Position numbers and translations under genes: made by a program. Below are positions 29,371 through 39,142 of a stretch of DNA of 64,000 nucleotides, piece by piece (the stretch's first letter is position 1; the number at the start of each line of letters is the position of its first letter). Under the pieces are notes generated by a model, which made no database searches, was not told the DNA's origin, and saw only the letters and a program-made list of their open reading frames with translations. The stretch is from Arthrobacter sp. B2a2-09 (GTDB taxonomy: Bacteria; Actinomycetota; Actinomycetes; Actinomycetales; Micrococcaceae). The stretch lies in assembly GCF_027587375.1 (NCBI RefSeq), contig NZ_JAMXIC010000021.1:1-64000 (forward strand), in the 5' to 3' direction.

Positions 29371-30857
29371 AGCAGCTCGTTCCCTTCATTGGCGGCAGTT
29401 GTAGCCGCGGTGTTCGCACTCGTCCCGGCCTGTGGGGGTAATGCTATCCGATCCCCCAAATACCTCAGGCCGACCCCGTTTGAGGACTTGAAAAGCACCA
29501 GGTCGCCTGGTTCGAGCTCAGCCTGCAGCAGTTCGTAGGCCTCGTCGGCCGTTTCGGTGAAACTGCATTCGTCGCCCCAGGAGCCTTCCTGGATCGCGGA
29601 AATGTACAGCGACCGGGCTTCGCGGCCAACCACTACGAGCCGGGAAATGTTCAAGCGAACCACTTGCGTCCCCACAGCGGTGTGTTCGCGGATGGAATCT
29701 TCGCCAAGTTCCAGCATCGCGCCCAGCACCGCCCAGGTGCGGCGTCCCTGGCCGAGGTCGGCGAGGGTGCGCAGGGCTGCGCGCATGGATTCCGGATTCG
29801 CATTGTACGCGTCGTTGATGATGGTGACGCCGTCTGCCCGCTCAGTGCGTTCCATTCGCCATCGGCTGGCCGGCGACTGCTCGCTCAGCGAGTCGGCAAT
29901 CCCGGCCGCAGGGAGTCCTGCGGCGAACGCCGCGGCCGCGGCGGCAAGCAGGTTGGTGATGTGGTGCGCACCGATGAGCTTGCTGTGGACGGGATGGGGG
30001 ACCCCGCCGTCGGGCAGGAGGAGCTCGAATTCCGGGTGGCCGTCTTCGTCGATATCGGCGTTCCTGGCTTCGACTGCGGAGCCGGAAACGCCGGTGGCCG
30101 TGGTTCCGAGCACTTTGGCGTGGGTGCGGGAGACCATCGCTGCGACCCGCGTGTCGTCGAGGTTGATGACGGCGGTTCCGTCCTGCCCCAGCGCCTCGAC
30201 GAGTTCGCCCTTGGCCTTGGCTATGTTCTCCACGCCGCCGAACTCGCCGGCGTGGGCGGTGCCGACGCAAAGAACGACGCCGATGTCCGGTTGGACCATC
30301 TCGGCGAGATACTTGATGTGGCCAACGCCGGTGGCGCCCATTTCGATCACGAGATAACGGGTGCCTGCATCGGCTCCGAACACGGTGAGCGGCACGCCGA
30401 CTTCACCGTTGTACGAACCCTGCGGGGCCACTGTGGCCCCGGCCCGGGAAAGAATGCCAGCGAGCAAGTCCTTGGTGGTGGTCTTGCCCGCCGAGCCTGT
30501 GATGCCGATAACAGTAAAGGCCTGCCCCTGCGCCGCACGGGCGGCGCGGATGCGGCGCACGGACTCTGCAGCCAGCGCACCCATGGCGAGCACGGCGTCA
30601 TCGACGACGACGGCGGGGTAAGGCCGGCCGTCGTCGTCGGAAACGTCGCGCTCTGTCAGCGCCAGGACGGCCCCGCGCTCAAAAGCGACGCCCACGTAAT
30701 CATGGCCGTCGGCGTTCTCTCCTGGCTTGGCCACGTACAACGATCCAGCAGCCACCTCACGGGAATCGGTAACGACGGACGCCGGGACAATGCCCGGGTC
30801 CGCTGCCAATCGGCCGTTGGTGATATCGGCGATCTCCGCCGCAGTAAGTGCAATCAT
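29367..30857 (-). CDS. murF: UDP-MurNAc-tripeptide--D-alanyl-D-alanine ligase
   Basis: Adds the D-Ala-D-Ala dipeptide to complete the UDP-muramyl pentapeptide. The 496 residues fit the family. The P-loop is [21 protein letters not shown], the central block [16 protein letters not shown], and the C-domain signature [22 protein letters not shown]. The C-terminus carries a Pro/Ala/Thr-rich tail ([18 protein letters not shown]). It starts 6 bp after the murE stop and ends inside the start of mraY. Confidence 0.97.
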   Translation of the reverse strand: MIALTAAEIADITNGRLAADPGIVPASVVTDSREVAAGSLYVAKPGENADGHDYVGVAFERGAVLALTERDVSDDDGRPYPAVVVDDAVLAMGALAAESVRRIRAARAAQGQAFTVIGITGSAGKTTTKDLLAGILSRAGATVAPQGSYNGEVGVPLTVFGADAGTRYLVIEMGATGVGHIKYLAEMVQPDIGVVLCVGTAHAGEFGGVENIAKAKGELVEALGQDGTAVINLDDTRVAAMVSRTHAKVLGTTATGVSGSAVEARNADIDEDGHPEFELLLPDGGVPHPVHSKLIGAHHITNLLAAAAAAFAAGLPAAGIADSLSEQSPASRWRMERTERADGVTIINDAYNANPESMRAALRTLADLGQGRRTWAVLGAMLELGEDSIREHTAVGTQVVRLNISRLVVVGREARSLYISAIQEGSWGDECSFTETADEAYELLQAELEPGDLVLFKSSNGVGLRYLGDRIALPPQAGTSANTAATTAANEGNELL

Positions 30858-30863
30858 CTCGGT

Positions 30864-32501
30864 CTAGGACTCTATCCGCTCGTCCGTGGAAACTTTGAAT
30901 CCCCTGGCTGTCAAGGCCGCCCGCAGTTCCACCCGGTCATCGAGGGCAAGGTTGACACCCTTCACTTCCTGCCAGACCTCGTGTCCTCGGCCGGCGATCA
31001 GAATGGTGTCCCGCTCAGTGGCCAGTTCCACGGCTTGGCGGATGGCGACGTCCCGGGGGTACGCTTCCACGATCTCGCAGTCGAGGTCCTCTGACTCGCG
31101 CGCGGCACGGGCACCGGCGATGACTTCCCAGCGGATCGTCGCAGCGTCTTCGTCATGGGGATCGTCGTCGCTGATAATCACGACGTCGGCGAGCCGGGCG
31201 GCTATGGCGCCCATGGTCGGCCGCTTGCCCTGGTCGCGCTGGCCAGTGGCGCCGAAAACGACAATCACGCGGGATCCAGATGCTTGGGAGCGTACAGCCT
31301 TCAGGGCCCTCGCTAGTGCGTCCGGGTTGTGCGCGAAATCAACAACGGATGCCGGGGCATCCGAGATCAGCTGCATCCGGCCCGGTACGGAAACGGTGAA
31401 GGGATCGTGCCTGTCCAGCGCCGCCTGCAGTGCCAGCGGGTCGATGCCGGAGTCGAGCACCATAATGGTAGCCAGCGCCGCGTTGGCGACGTTGAAGTCC
31501 CCCGGCAATCCTGTGTGGACGCGCAGGACTGTTCCATCGCGGTGGCGCAATTCAAAGTCCGTTCCAAGCCCGCGTTGCGCTGATGCCTCCACCGTCCAGT
31601 CAGCGACGCTCCCCTGCGTGGCCGACAGCGTGGTCACGGGAATTCCCGCCTCGTCGGCCAGCAAGCGCCCCCACGGGTCGTCCACGGTCACTACAGCCCG
31701 CCGTGCGCGCGCGCTGGTGAAGAGCTCCGCCTTGGTCCGGAAGTACTCGTCCATGTTTCCGTGGAGATCGAGGTGATCCTGTGTCAGGTTGGTGAAGCCG
31801 GCAACGTCGAACATCACCGAGTCGACCCTGTGGAACGACAGGGCGTGGGAGGAGACCTCCATGGACGCCGCGTCGAGCCCACGTTCGCGCATGAGGGCGA
31901 GCAAGGCATGGACATCCGTAGACTCCGGCGTGGTCAACAGGCTCGGGATGGCCTCGCCACCCGCAAGAATTTCGATCGTCCCGATCAGGCCGGGATTCAT
32001 GCCCAGTGCGCGGAGGAGGGAGTTGATGAAATACGTCGTGGTCGTTTTGCCGTTCGTCCCGGTTACACCGAAAAGTGTGGGTGAAACCCCATCGACGGGT
32101 TGGCTTCGATAAATGAGGGCAGCGAGCGTGCCGACGGCGGCACGGGGAATGCCAACGATCAGCACGGGCACAGCAAGGTCCCCAAACGCCAATTGGCGGG
32201 CGCCCGCTTCATCGCTCAAGACGGCCACAGCACCGGCCGCCACCGCCTGGGTGACAAAGTCGGCCCCGTGGCGGGTGGCTCCGGGCAGCGCCAGATACAA
32301 GTCTCCCGGCTCGACGGTGCGCGAGTTGAGGGACACACCCGTCACCGACGTGCCGCCGGTGTCCGGGGGCAGCGCGATTCCGAGGGAGGCCGCGATGACC
32401 TCAAGGGGAACAGGCGCCACGACGGCTGGACGGAAGCCGGGTTTGTCCGTAGCCGGCGGGGTCCCTGTAGGGATCGATACGGCATCATTCTGCTCTGACA
32501 A
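30864..32501 (-). CDS. murE: UDP-MurNAc-L-alanyl-D-glutamate ligase (third residue)
   Basis: Adds the third, diamino acid residue of the stem peptide. The 545-residue protein has the N-terminal uridine-binding domain with GVSLNSRTVEPGDLYLALPG, the P-loop [17 protein letters not shown], the STDVHALLALM region and ISDDDPHDEDA in the C-domain. This aspartate-rich motif reads D-D-D-P-H-D, not the DNPR that marks diaminopimelate-adding enzymes. Arthrobacter has lysine at position 3, so this is likely an L-lysine-adding form. That specificity is inference. Confidence 0.96.
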   Translation of the reverse strand: MSEQNDAVSIPTGTPPATDKPGFRPAVVAPVPLEVIAASLGIALPPDTGGTSVTGVSLNSRTVEPGDLYLALPGATRHGADFVTQAVAAGAVAVLSDEAGARQLAFGDLAVPVLIVGIPRAAVGTLAALIYRSQPVDGVSPTLFGVTGTNGKTTTTYFINSLLRALGMNPGLIGTIEILAGGEAIPSLLTTPESTDVHALLALMRERGLDAASMEVSSHALSFHRVDSVMFDVAGFTNLTQDHLDLHGNMDEYFRTKAELFTSARARRAVVTVDDPWGRLLADEAGIPVTTLSATQGSVADWTVEASAQRGLGTDFELRHRDGTVLRVHTGLPGDFNVANAALATIMVLDSGIDPLALQAALDRHDPFTVSVPGRMQLISDAPASVVDFAHNPDALARALKAVRSQASGSRVIVVFGATGQRDQGKRPTMGAIAARLADVVIISDDDPHDEDAATIRWEVIAGARAARESEDLDCEIVEAYPRDVAIRQAVELATERDTILIAGRGHEVWQEVKGVNLALDDRVELRAALTARGFKVSTDERIES

Positions 32502-32623
32502 GGGGGTCTCCGTTGGTACTCGTAAAACTGGCCGCGCGAGAACCGTAGGACTCCCGGAAACGGCATGGGTGGATCGTTATGTGGCCGGACAGATGCCCAA
32601 CAAGCTTACTTGGCGAAACTGAC

Positions 32624-32692
32624 TTACTTCCCGCACTGTTCCTCTTCGCAGTACTGGCCCTGTTTGCAGTACTGGCCCTATTTGCCGTACTG
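32624..32692 (-). repeat. 18-bp codon-aligned tandem repeats across the pbpB stop codon
   Basis: On the minus strand three units read CAGTACGGCAAATAGGGC (32675-32692), CAGTACTGCAAACAGGGC (32657-32674) and CAGTACTGCGAAGAGGAA (32639-32656). They are in frame with pbpB. The TAG in the first unit is the annotated stop; the second unit has CAG at that place. Past the stop the frame stays open for 17 codons (GQYCKQGQYCEEEQCGK) to TAA at 32624. Confidence 0.9.
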
Positions 32693-34474
32693 GGGGAAGC
32701 GCGCCGGAGTGCCGGTGGACGGCGGGACGTTGTAGGTGCGCAGGACCTGGCCCATGACTGAGCGGAAAATCGGCCCCTGGGTGATGCCGTAAATGTTCCC
32801 TTTAGGACGCTGGACAACTACCTCGACGATGAACTGTGGATTCTCCATAGGAGCCATTCCGATAATGGAGGCGGTGTACCCATCGAAGCCGGGCAAACCA
32901 TCTTCACGAGGCGCCTCGGAGGTTCCTGTCTTGGCACCCACCCGGTATCCGTCGATGCCGGCGTCTTTCACTTCACCCATGGTGACGTTGCTCTCAAGGA
33001 TGTCCCGGACCTGTTGGGCCGTTTCCTTGGTGACCACCTGGCGGGGATCCTTGGCAGGCACCTTGTTCTCGACCCCGTCGGCTCCGACGTAGCCGTCGAT
33101 CAGCCGCGGTTGAAGCATCACACCGCCGTTGGCCACGCTTTGGTAGGCCCGGACGGTCTGGAGGGTGGACTGAGAGACGCCCTGTCCGAAAAGTACGGTG
33201 TACTGCTGGCGGTCATCCCATTGATCGGGCTTGGCCAGGATGCCGGTGGTTTCGGCGGGAAGACCAATGTCCGGCGCTTCGCCGATGCCGAATCGCTGGA
33301 GGTAGTCGTACCGCTGTTGCTTGCTCAGGCGGCTCCCGATCATCACGGTACCTGTGTTCATCGAATAGCCGAGGATACCGGCGAGCGTCCTCTGTTCGGT
33401 GCCGTGCGTGAACGCATCGGTGAACGTCTGGCCGTCAATGGTCACGGCCGGTGGAATGGTGACAGTGTCCAGCGGACTGGACTTTCCTTCATTGATCGCG
33501 GCCGATGCCGTGATCATTTTCTCCACCGAGCCGGGCTCGTAGGCGGCCGTCACCGACCGCACGCCGCGGTCCGCGGCCGCCACCTTGCCGGGATCGTTGG
33601 GGTCCGGGGCGTTCGTGTCCGCCATCGCGATGATGTTCCCCGTCTTGATGTCCTCGACGACGACCGATCCCCACTCGGCATTGAGCTGGTTGACCTGGGT
33701 CTGGATGGCTTGCTGCGCAAAGTACTGGATGTCCGTGTTCAGGGTCAGCTTGACGTCCTGGCCGTTCACGGCAGGTGTCAGCAGGTCCGTTGCCACGGGG
33801 ATGCGAAGGCCATCGGCGCCGATCTCAAAGACGCGCTTGCCATCTTTGCCGCGAAGTAGATCGTCCTGGGTCTGCTCAAGGCCGGCCTGGCCCGTGGTGC
33901 CGTCCTTGAGGAAGCCAATGACGCCACCGGCGACACTGCCGTTGGGATAGACCCGCTTGCTGACGCCTTCCGACACCACACCAGGGATGTGCAGTTGGGA
34001 TATCCGGTCTTCGACGTCTGGCTTCACTTCCTTGGCCACGATGTTGTACTTCTTCACCCCGGTCACGGCCTGCGTGACCTGCCCGACGTCCATCCCCAGG
34101 GCGCTGGAAAGCTCTGCTATCCCCTGGGACCTGGAGATCGTGTCTATGGCCTGGGTCTGGGAGTTGAAACGAGGAAATTGATCAGTGTTTGTATTGACCG
34201 TTTGGTCCACCACAATGTTGTAGCGGATCACGCTGCTGGCCAGCACGGTGCCGTTGGCGTCAAGGATCTTGCCCCGTTCGGCTGGCAGGATGGTGGTTGT
34301 CAGCCTGTTGTTGTAACCCGCCTCGGCCAGGCCTCCGACGTCCAGTCCTTGGACCAGGAACAATTTGCCCCCAACCACCAGCAACAGGGTCAGCATGATT
34401 CCGAGGCCAATGCGCAGGCGCTTCTTCGCCGCCGGCGTTCTCTTGTTCTTCGATTTGCCGGTGTTCTGGACCAC
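32678..34474 (-). CDS. pbpB: Septal penicillin-binding protein (class B transpeptidase, FtsI/PBP3)
   Basis: Cross-links septal peptidoglycan together with FtsW. The 598-residue protein begins with a short basic cytoplasmic segment and one membrane helix (RIGLGIMLTLLLVVGGKLFLVQGLD). The PBP dimerisation domain follows, with the conserved RGKILDANGTVLA. The transpeptidase motifs are YEPGSVEKMITAS (SxxK, active serine), GYSMNTGTV (SxN) and VGAKTGTSEAP (KTG). The C-terminus ends RFPQYGK at a TAG embedded in a tandem repeat, described separately. A 176-bp gap follows before murE. Confidence 0.97.
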   Translation of the reverse strand: MVQNTGKSKNKRTPAAKKRLRIGLGIMLTLLLVVGGKLFLVQGLDVGGLAEAGYNNRLTTTILPAERGKILDANGTVLASSVIRYNIVVDQTVNTNTDQFPRFNSQTQAIDTISRSQGIAELSSALGMDVGQVTQAVTGVKKYNIVAKEVKPDVEDRISQLHIPGVVSEGVSKRVYPNGSVAGGVIGFLKDGTTGQAGLEQTQDDLLRGKDGKRVFEIGADGLRIPVATDLLTPAVNGQDVKLTLNTDIQYFAQQAIQTQVNQLNAEWGSVVVEDIKTGNIIAMADTNAPDPNDPGKVAAADRGVRSVTAAYEPGSVEKMITASAAINEGKSSPLDTVTIPPAVTIDGQTFTDAFTHGTEQRTLAGILGYSMNTGTVMIGSRLSKQQRYDYLQRFGIGEAPDIGLPAETTGILAKPDQWDDRQQYTVLFGQGVSQSTLQTVRAYQSVANGGVMLQPRLIDGYVGADGVENKVPAKDPRQVVTKETAQQVRDILESNVTMGEVKDAGIDGYRVGAKTGTSEAPREDGLPGFDGYTASIIGMAPMENPQFIVEVVVQRPKGNIYGITQGPIFRSVMGQVLRTYNVPPSTGTPARFPQYGK

Positions 34475-34529
34475 GTCGATTCCTTGCTGCTTGCCTTGCT
34501 GTTTACCCTGAAATCAGGTCGGCTGGACG

Positions 34530-35195
34530 CTACTGCCCGGGTACCTTCTGCTGTGGAGCGGGGACCGAACCACCGTGGAGATCCACAACCGGCGGCTTGG
34601 GTGCCGCAGGAACCGCGGGCGCCTGCGGTTTAGCCGGTGTGGAGTCGGCGGTCCCGTTGGCTTTGCGGCTGTCCAGCGAATCATTCTTGGCGGGTGCAGG
34701 AGGTACGACGCTGGACTGGCCCGCAACCGCAGGAGCAGCGATAACGGCACCGGGATTCTGTCCCTTGGTTGCCGGCGTGGCTTTTCCTGTGACCGTCAGG
34801 TTGTCCAGATCGATCTGGCCCGTGGCAGTGGAAGCTACCATTCCCAATTCTGCGGCCTTGGCGGCCAGATTCTGGGGAGCTTGGTAGTTCTGGACCTGCT
34901 GTGTCAGATCCTGGTTCTGCTTGTTCAGGGACGCATCGTCGTTCCTGAGCTTCACAAGGTCGTATTGGGCCGTGGAAACGGAGATGTTGAGCACCAGGAC
35001 AGTCAACAAGGCGGCCGCGAGCACGCCGAAGCAAAAAACGACGAACGGAGTCCGCCGTCGTCCGGGAACACTCTGCACGAGCGAGAGCGGCGTCCGCGCC
35101 TTGCGGGTCGCGTCGCGCTCCGGTCCCCGGGCAGGCAGTGCACGCGCGGTGTTGCCCACCGTGGTCGGCAGGATCTTCGCGGCAGCGGTGCTCAT
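34530..35195 (-). CDS. ftsL: FtsL-like division protein with long Pro/Ala-rich tail
   Basis: A 221-residue bitopic membrane protein in the normal FtsL position between rsmH and pbpB. A basic 48-residue cytoplasmic part precedes one membrane helix ([24 protein letters not shown]). A leucine/glutamine-rich coiled coil follows ([27 protein letters not shown]), then the typical L-G-M-V segment after AAKAAE. Residues about 125-221 are a low-complexity Pro/Ala/Lys extension outside the membrane, as in M. tuberculosis Rv2164c. FtsL sequences diverge greatly, so the call rests on topology and position. Confidence 0.88.
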   Translation of the reverse strand: MSTAAAKILPTTVGNTARALPARGPERDATRKARTPLSLVQSVPGRRRTPFVVFCFGVLAAALLTVLVLNISVSTAQYDLVKLRNDDASLNKQNQDLTQQVQNYQAPQNLAAKAAELGMVASTATGQIDLDNLTVTGKATPATKGQNPGAVIAAPAVAGQSSVVPPAPAKNDSLDSRKANGTADSTPAKPQAPAVPAAPKPPVVDLHGGSVPAPQQKVPGQ

Positions 35196-36190
35196 GCTGT
35201 TCTCCTCGCTTTGATGCGTTCCACGGCCCGCAGGCGGGCAGATGCCGCACGCGGGTTTTCGGCGATTTCTTCTGGTGTCGGCACTTCCGTGCCCTTGGTC
35301 AAGGTCTTGAATTCCGGCTTGTGTTCCTCCAGCTCCACCGGGAAGCCGAGCGGGGCCGATGACTTGGACCGGGACTGGAAGACGGACTTGACGATCTTGT
35401 CTTCGAGTGAGTGGTACGACATCACCACTACCCGTCCCCCCATTGCCGAGGCTGAGAGAGCGGCAGGAACTGCTCGCTCCAGGACGTCGAGTTCCTCGTT
35501 GACTTCAATCCTCAAGGCTTGGAAAGTCCGCTTTGCCGGATGCCCGCCGGACTTTGCAGCCGCCGCAGGAACAACGCCGCGGATCTGCTCGACGAGTTCG
35601 CCGGTGGTGGCGAATGGCTTGGTGGCCCTCGCCGTGACGATGCGGTTTGCGATCCTGCCGGCAAACTTCTCTTCGCCCCACTTGCGGATAATCCGGACCA
35701 GGTCTTCTTCGGAATAGTTGTTGACTACGTCAGCGGCAGTCTGGCCGCGGCTGGTGTCCATCCGCATGTCCAGTGGCGCGTCATAGGAGTAGGCAAAGCC
35801 GCGCTCCCGCTCGTCCAGTTGGAGGGAAGACACGCCGAGATCCATGAGGATCCCGTGCACCTCGGGGATACCAAGGTCCGCAAGGACATCTTCGATCTCG
35901 TCATAGACAGCGTGTACCAGGTCAGTGCGGGCCGAGAATGGCTGCAGGCGCTCTCCAGCGAGGGCGAGGGCCTCTTCGTCACGGTCTATCCCTACAAGGT
36001 GCAGATCGGGGAACCGTTGCAGCATTGCTTCGGAGTGGCCACCCATTCCCAACGTGGCATCGATGGCGACGGGTGTTTCGCCACGGCTGCGGGCCGCCTC
36101 AAAACCTGGGGCCAACAAATTGATGCACCGGTCCCTCAGGACCGGTACATGTCGCTCCGCGGTTGGTTTTGGCGCGTCTTGCTCCTCCAT
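35192..36190 (-). CDS. rsmH: 16S rRNA (cytosine-1402-N4)-methyltransferase
   Basis: Methylates C1402 of 16S rRNA in the ribosomal P site using SAM. The 332 residues fit RsmH/MraW. Motifs: [15 protein letters not shown] at the start, the SAM loop [55 protein letters not shown] and [17 protein letters not shown]. The ATG at 36190 has GAGGAGG upstream, and the stop overlaps ftsL by 4 bp. A 179-bp gap before it separates it from mraZ. Confidence 0.97.
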   Translation of the reverse strand: MEEQDAPKPTAERHVPVLRDRCINLLAPGFEAARSRGETPVAIDATLGMGGHSEAMLQRFPDLHLVGIDRDEEALALAGERLQPFSARTDLVHAVYDEIEDVLADLGIPEVHGILMDLGVSSLQLDERERGFAYSYDAPLDMRMDTSRGQTAADVVNNYSEEDLVRIIRKWGEEKFAGRIANRIVTARATKPFATTGELVEQIRGVVPAAAAKSGGHPAKRTFQALRIEVNEELDVLERAVPAALSASAMGGRVVVMSYHSLEDKIVKSVFQSRSKSSAPLGFPVELEEHKPEFKTLTKGTEVPTPEEIAENPRAASARLRAVERIKARRTA

Positions 36191-36369
36191 GCGGCCTCCT
36201 CAGAGCTGAATTGTTCGTCTGTCAGTCGGGCGGGTCGCTTCTTGAGCCGGATCCCCATCCGCGCCTATCGCAGCGTCTGCCTGGCTCCGGGGAAGGTGAG
36301 CCAGGAAAACAATGCGATGGGCGGCTGGAGATCCCGTCCAAGAAGCCTTGCTGCTTCCTGTCCCGGTTT

Positions 36370-36801
36370 CTACATGAACCCGGGAAGGTTGTCGTCGTCG
36401 GTCTCCGAGAAGGCGGCTTCCTTCTCGGCCAGGTATTCGTCCCAAGCCTGGGCATCCCAGATCTCCGCACGGGTTCCGGCGCCGATGACCGCCAATTCCC
36501 GCTCAAGACCTGCGTAGCTCCGGAGCGCGGGCGGAATCGTCACGCGCCCCTGCTTGTCAGGTACCTCGTCAGAGGCTCCGGACAGGAAAACCCGGATGTA
36601 GTCACGTGACTGCTTGGAGGAGATGGGGGCCTCCCGCATGGATTCGTGAATACGTTCGAATTCCCGCTGGCTGAAGACGTAGATGCAACGCTCCTGGCCC
36701 CTTGTGAGCACCAAGCCGTCAGCAAGTTCCTCGCGGAACTTGGCGGGAAGGATGATCCGGCCCTTTTCGTCCAGACGGGGAGAATGCGTGCCAAGAAACA
36801 C
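36370..36801 (-). CDS. mraZ: Transcriptional regulator MraZ
   Basis: MraZ is the SpoVT/AbrB-like regulator of the dcw cluster, binding repeats in its own promoter. The 143-residue protein has the two family repeats: [23 protein letters not shown] at the N-terminus and [21 protein letters not shown] in the second half, each with the DxKGR/DKQGR signature. The start is GTG 36801. The promoter upstream carries three GTGG-type repeats at exact 10-bp spacing, so autoregulation is very likely. Confidence 0.97.
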   Translation of the reverse strand: MFLGTHSPRLDEKGRIILPAKFREELADGLVLTRGQERCIYVFSQREFERIHESMREAPISSKQSRDYIRVFLSGASDEVPDKQGRVTIPPALRSYAGLERELAVIGAGTRAEIWDAQAWDEYLAEKEAAFSETDDDNLPGFM

Positions 36802-36867
36802 TGGCCCACCGCCCCCATCCGTAAAGGTGCCCGTACCTGCCCCACGCCGCCACTACCCTCTTACTCG

Positions 36868-36899
36868 CTCCACTTTACTCCACAAGCCCCCACAGTCAA
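36868..36899 (-). promoter_or_regulatory. mraZ promoter overlapped by three MraZ-binding repeats
   Basis: On the minus strand, GTGGGG (36888-36893), GTGGAG (36878-36883) and GTGGAG (36868-36873) are spaced exactly 10 bp apart, the arrangement known for MraZ operators. TTGACT (36894-36899) is a good -35 and TAAAGT (36872-36877), 16 bp on, a likely -10. MraZ binding would cover the promoter. Confidence 0.8.
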
Positions 36900-37071
36900 C
36901 GCAATCCGGCGTGTTTCGGCCCCACTTTCGAATGCGGGAGCCTGAAAACATGAGGATTTCAGGGGTGGTTGAGAGTGGAGGAGACTTTGCGGCGGCGCTC
37001 CAGGGAAGCGCACGACGGCGGCCCCGAGTCGCGCCTGCAGGTCCGGGAGGCGCTGCGAACTCGGCGTTAAA

Positions 37072-37104
37072 TGCGAAAAGACCCGATATTCGGGTCTTTT
37101 CGCA
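37072..37104 (-). terminator. Terminator after the DUF3040 gene
   Basis: TGCGAAAAGACCCGA (37072-37086) pairs perfectly with TCGGGTCTTTTCGCA (37090-37104) around TAT. It lies 77 bp beyond the DUF3040 stop and upstream of the mraZ promoter, insulating the dcw cluster. Confidence 0.75.
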
Positions 37105-37180
37105 ATCAGGCCAGAGCCTGGTGGTGCAATGTGGAGGACTCGGCATCCGTGGAAGACAAGCCCCTGAATGGAGCGCTCAG

Positions 37181-37543
37181 CTACTCCTCGCCGCGGCGGC
37201 GCTCGTCCCAGCGTTCCTCGAGGTTGCTCATGAATGAGTTCTTTGCCTTACCCGGCTTCGCACTCTTCGACTTGCCGCCGACTGCCCTTCGCAGGGTGGC
37301 GAAGTAAACGCCGGCGCCCATGACGATGAAGCCCAGCACGCCAAGGAAGATGTTCTGCAAGGACACACCTACCAACAACAAGAGAATCCCGGCGATAGTG
37401 CCTAGAACGCCAATAACGATGTGCCTGGTCGACCATGATCGAATGGGGTCAGAGCCCATTGAATTGGCAAACTTTGGATCGTCCTCATGCAGTTGCTTCT
37501 CGAGTTGCTCGAGGAGCTTCTGTTCGTGCTCCGATAGGGGCAT
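37181..37543 (-). CDS. DUF3040 membrane protein
   Basis: A 120-residue actinobacterial protein with the DUF3040 start MPLSEHEQKLLEQLEKQLHEDDPKFA. Two membrane helices follow (IVIGVLGTIAGILLLLVGVSL and IFLGVLGFIVMGAGVYFATL). The C-terminus is basic and Arg-rich (FMSNLEERWDERRRGEE). DUF3040 proteins are common next to mraZ or dinB in actinobacteria, but their role is unknown. The upstream 37544-37777 region has a weak hairpin GAACCC/GGGTTC (37612-37629) and no other gene. Confidence 0.9.
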   Translation of the reverse strand: MPLSEHEQKLLEQLEKQLHEDDPKFANSMGSDPIRSWSTRHIVIGVLGTIAGILLLLVGVSLQNIFLGVLGFIVMGAGVYFATLRRAVGGKSKSAKPGKAKNSFMSNLEERWDERRRGEE

Positions 37544-37777
37544 CGCGACCTCCTTTAGTCGGCCAGCGCCTGGATACGCCGCGGCCGTTGCCTCTGTTCC
37601 CTTGAACGGACGAACCCAAAAAAGGGTTCCCGAAGACCGGGTCTTGTGAACACGGTCTCACGGAACAGACGCAACATGACAATTTATCCAGACGGTCTAA
37701 ATCTGTGTATCTCTAGGATAGTTTGTTGGCCGCTGTTCTGAAAGACACGCCGGAGGCCCGCGAAGGCTCTTCGCCAC

Positions 37778-39046
37778 CTAGTGAGGGCCCGGTCCTTCAG
37801 GCTCCGCATGCGGTTCCAGAAGCGTTGCCGGAAGGACAGTCTTGCTGCCGAATCGCTCGGTGACACGGTCAAGCGCCTGCTCAGCCGCCCGCCAGTTGTC
37901 GTCCCTGCGATCCAGGCTTAACTGCAGCGAGGCATGTTCGGCCGGTTCGAGCTGCTCGGCCCGGACTCCCACAAGGCGCACGCTCATGGGCCGCTCCCCC
38001 AAGGACGCCAGCAACTGGCTCGCCACCTGATAGATCAGCTGGGCGCTGTCCACCGGCGTATGCATTGTCTTGCTACGGCTGATTGTCGAAAAATCCGCGT
38101 AGCGCAACTTCAGCGCTATGGTCCGGGCCAGCATTCCGGCTGTCCGCAACCGTGAAGCGGTTCGGTGGGAGAGCCTCAGCAACTCGCGGTGCAGGAGTGC
38201 GTCATCCGGGGTGTCAACAGCGAACGTTTCCTCGGAGCCGATGCTCTTTTCGAGGCGGGTAGGCGTGACCGGCCGCGGATCCAAACCCATCGACAATCGG
38301 TGGACATGCTCTCCCGAAGCTCCAAGGACCTTTTTCAAGGAAGCAAGCGGCGTGGCTGCAACATCAGCCACGGTACGGATCCCCAGCCTGGCGAGGACAT
38401 CGGCGGTCTTGGCCCCGACTCCCCACAAGGCGTTCACGGGCAGGCTGTGCAAATAGGCTACGGTCTGGCCCGCCTCAATCAGCAGCAGTCCGTCGGGTTT
38501 GCAGCGCGTAGATGCGATCTTGGCAACGAACTTGTTGGCGGCTATCCCCACGGACGCAGTGATTCCCAGCTCGGACGCAACGCGGCGCCGGATCAAATGG
38601 CCGATCTGGACAGGCGGACCAAGCCTCCTGATCGCGCCGCCGACGTCCAGGAAAGCTTCGTCGACGCTCAAGGGCTCCACGAGGTCCGTTATTGATTCAA
38701 ATATTCCCATCAGCTGCCGGGACACCTCGTAGTAGAGGCTGTGGCGGGGCTCGATGATGACGGCGTTGGGGCACATCCGCATGGCGTTGGCCATGGGCAT
38801 TGCAGACTTCACGCCCAGCGCGCGCGCTTCGTAGGAGGCGGACAGCACAACTGAGCGATCCACCGGGAAGCCCACAATGACGGGCTTTCCCTTGAGTTCA
38901 GGACGAGTGCGCAGTTCCACCGAGACAAAGAAGGCATCCATGTCCACGTGGAGGATGCTGGTGCGCCGCAGTTCCCGCAGAGCAGCAGGATCCGGGGCGG
39001 ATTCTTGTCCGGGGCCCCGCCCGTTGTTCTCTGCTTGTGGTCTCAC
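37778..39046 (-). CDS. dinB: DNA polymerase IV (Y family)
   Basis: A translesion polymerase of 422 residues. The palm motifs are ILHVDMDAFFVSVELRTRPELKGKPVIVG near residue 31 and PLSVDEAFLDVGGA near 124, carrying the catalytic acidic residues. The fingers have YEARALGVKSAMPMANAMRMCPNA. A helix-hairpin-helix (LWGVGAKTADVLARLGIRTVADV) and the little-finger domain follow. The C-terminus lacks a clear QLxLF beta-clamp motif. I see no LexA-type GAAC-n4-GTTC box in the short promoter. A dinB gene near mraZ is also common in relatives. Confidence 0.95.
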   Translation of the reverse strand: MRPQAENNGRGPGQESAPDPAALRELRRTSILHVDMDAFFVSVELRTRPELKGKPVIVGFPVDRSVVLSASYEARALGVKSAMPMANAMRMCPNAVIIEPRHSLYYEVSRQLMGIFESITDLVEPLSVDEAFLDVGGAIRRLGPPVQIGHLIRRRVASELGITASVGIAANKFVAKIASTRCKPDGLLLIEAGQTVAYLHSLPVNALWGVGAKTADVLARLGIRTVADVAATPLASLKKVLGASGEHVHRLSMGLDPRPVTPTRLEKSIGSEETFAVDTPDDALLHRELLRLSHRTASRLRTAGMLARTIALKLRYADFSTISRSKTMHTPVDSAQLIYQVASQLLASLGERPMSVRLVGVRAEQLEPAEHASLQLSLDRRDDNWRAAEQALDRVTERFGSKTVLPATLLEPHAEPEGPGPH

Positions 39047-39074
39047 AAGGAAATCCTATGCCGCGGCACTGGTT

Positions 39075-39126
39075 ACTGGAGGCCGCATCCGGCGTCCTAA
39101 ACTGGAGGCAGCATCCGGCGTCGTCC
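39075..39126. repeat. 26-bp tandem duplication upstream of the lipoprotein gene
   Basis: Units at 39075-39100 and 39101-39126 both start ACTGGAGGC and contain GCATCCGGCGTC; they differ at only a few positions. The copies lie between divergent dinB and the lipoprotein gene and just before its ribosome binding site. Confidence 0.75.
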
Positions 39127-39142
39127 CCAGGAGGAAATCCCT

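Noticed and set aside
37612-37645. dinB terminator at GAACCC/GGGTTC with a nearby AAGAC/GTCTT hairpin
   Set aside because: Stems of 5-6 bp located about 150 bp past the dinB stop are too weak to call.
37778-39142. LexA/SOS control of dinB
   Set aside because: I looked for GAAC-n4-GTTC near the dinB start and found none, so SOS control is not supported by sequence.
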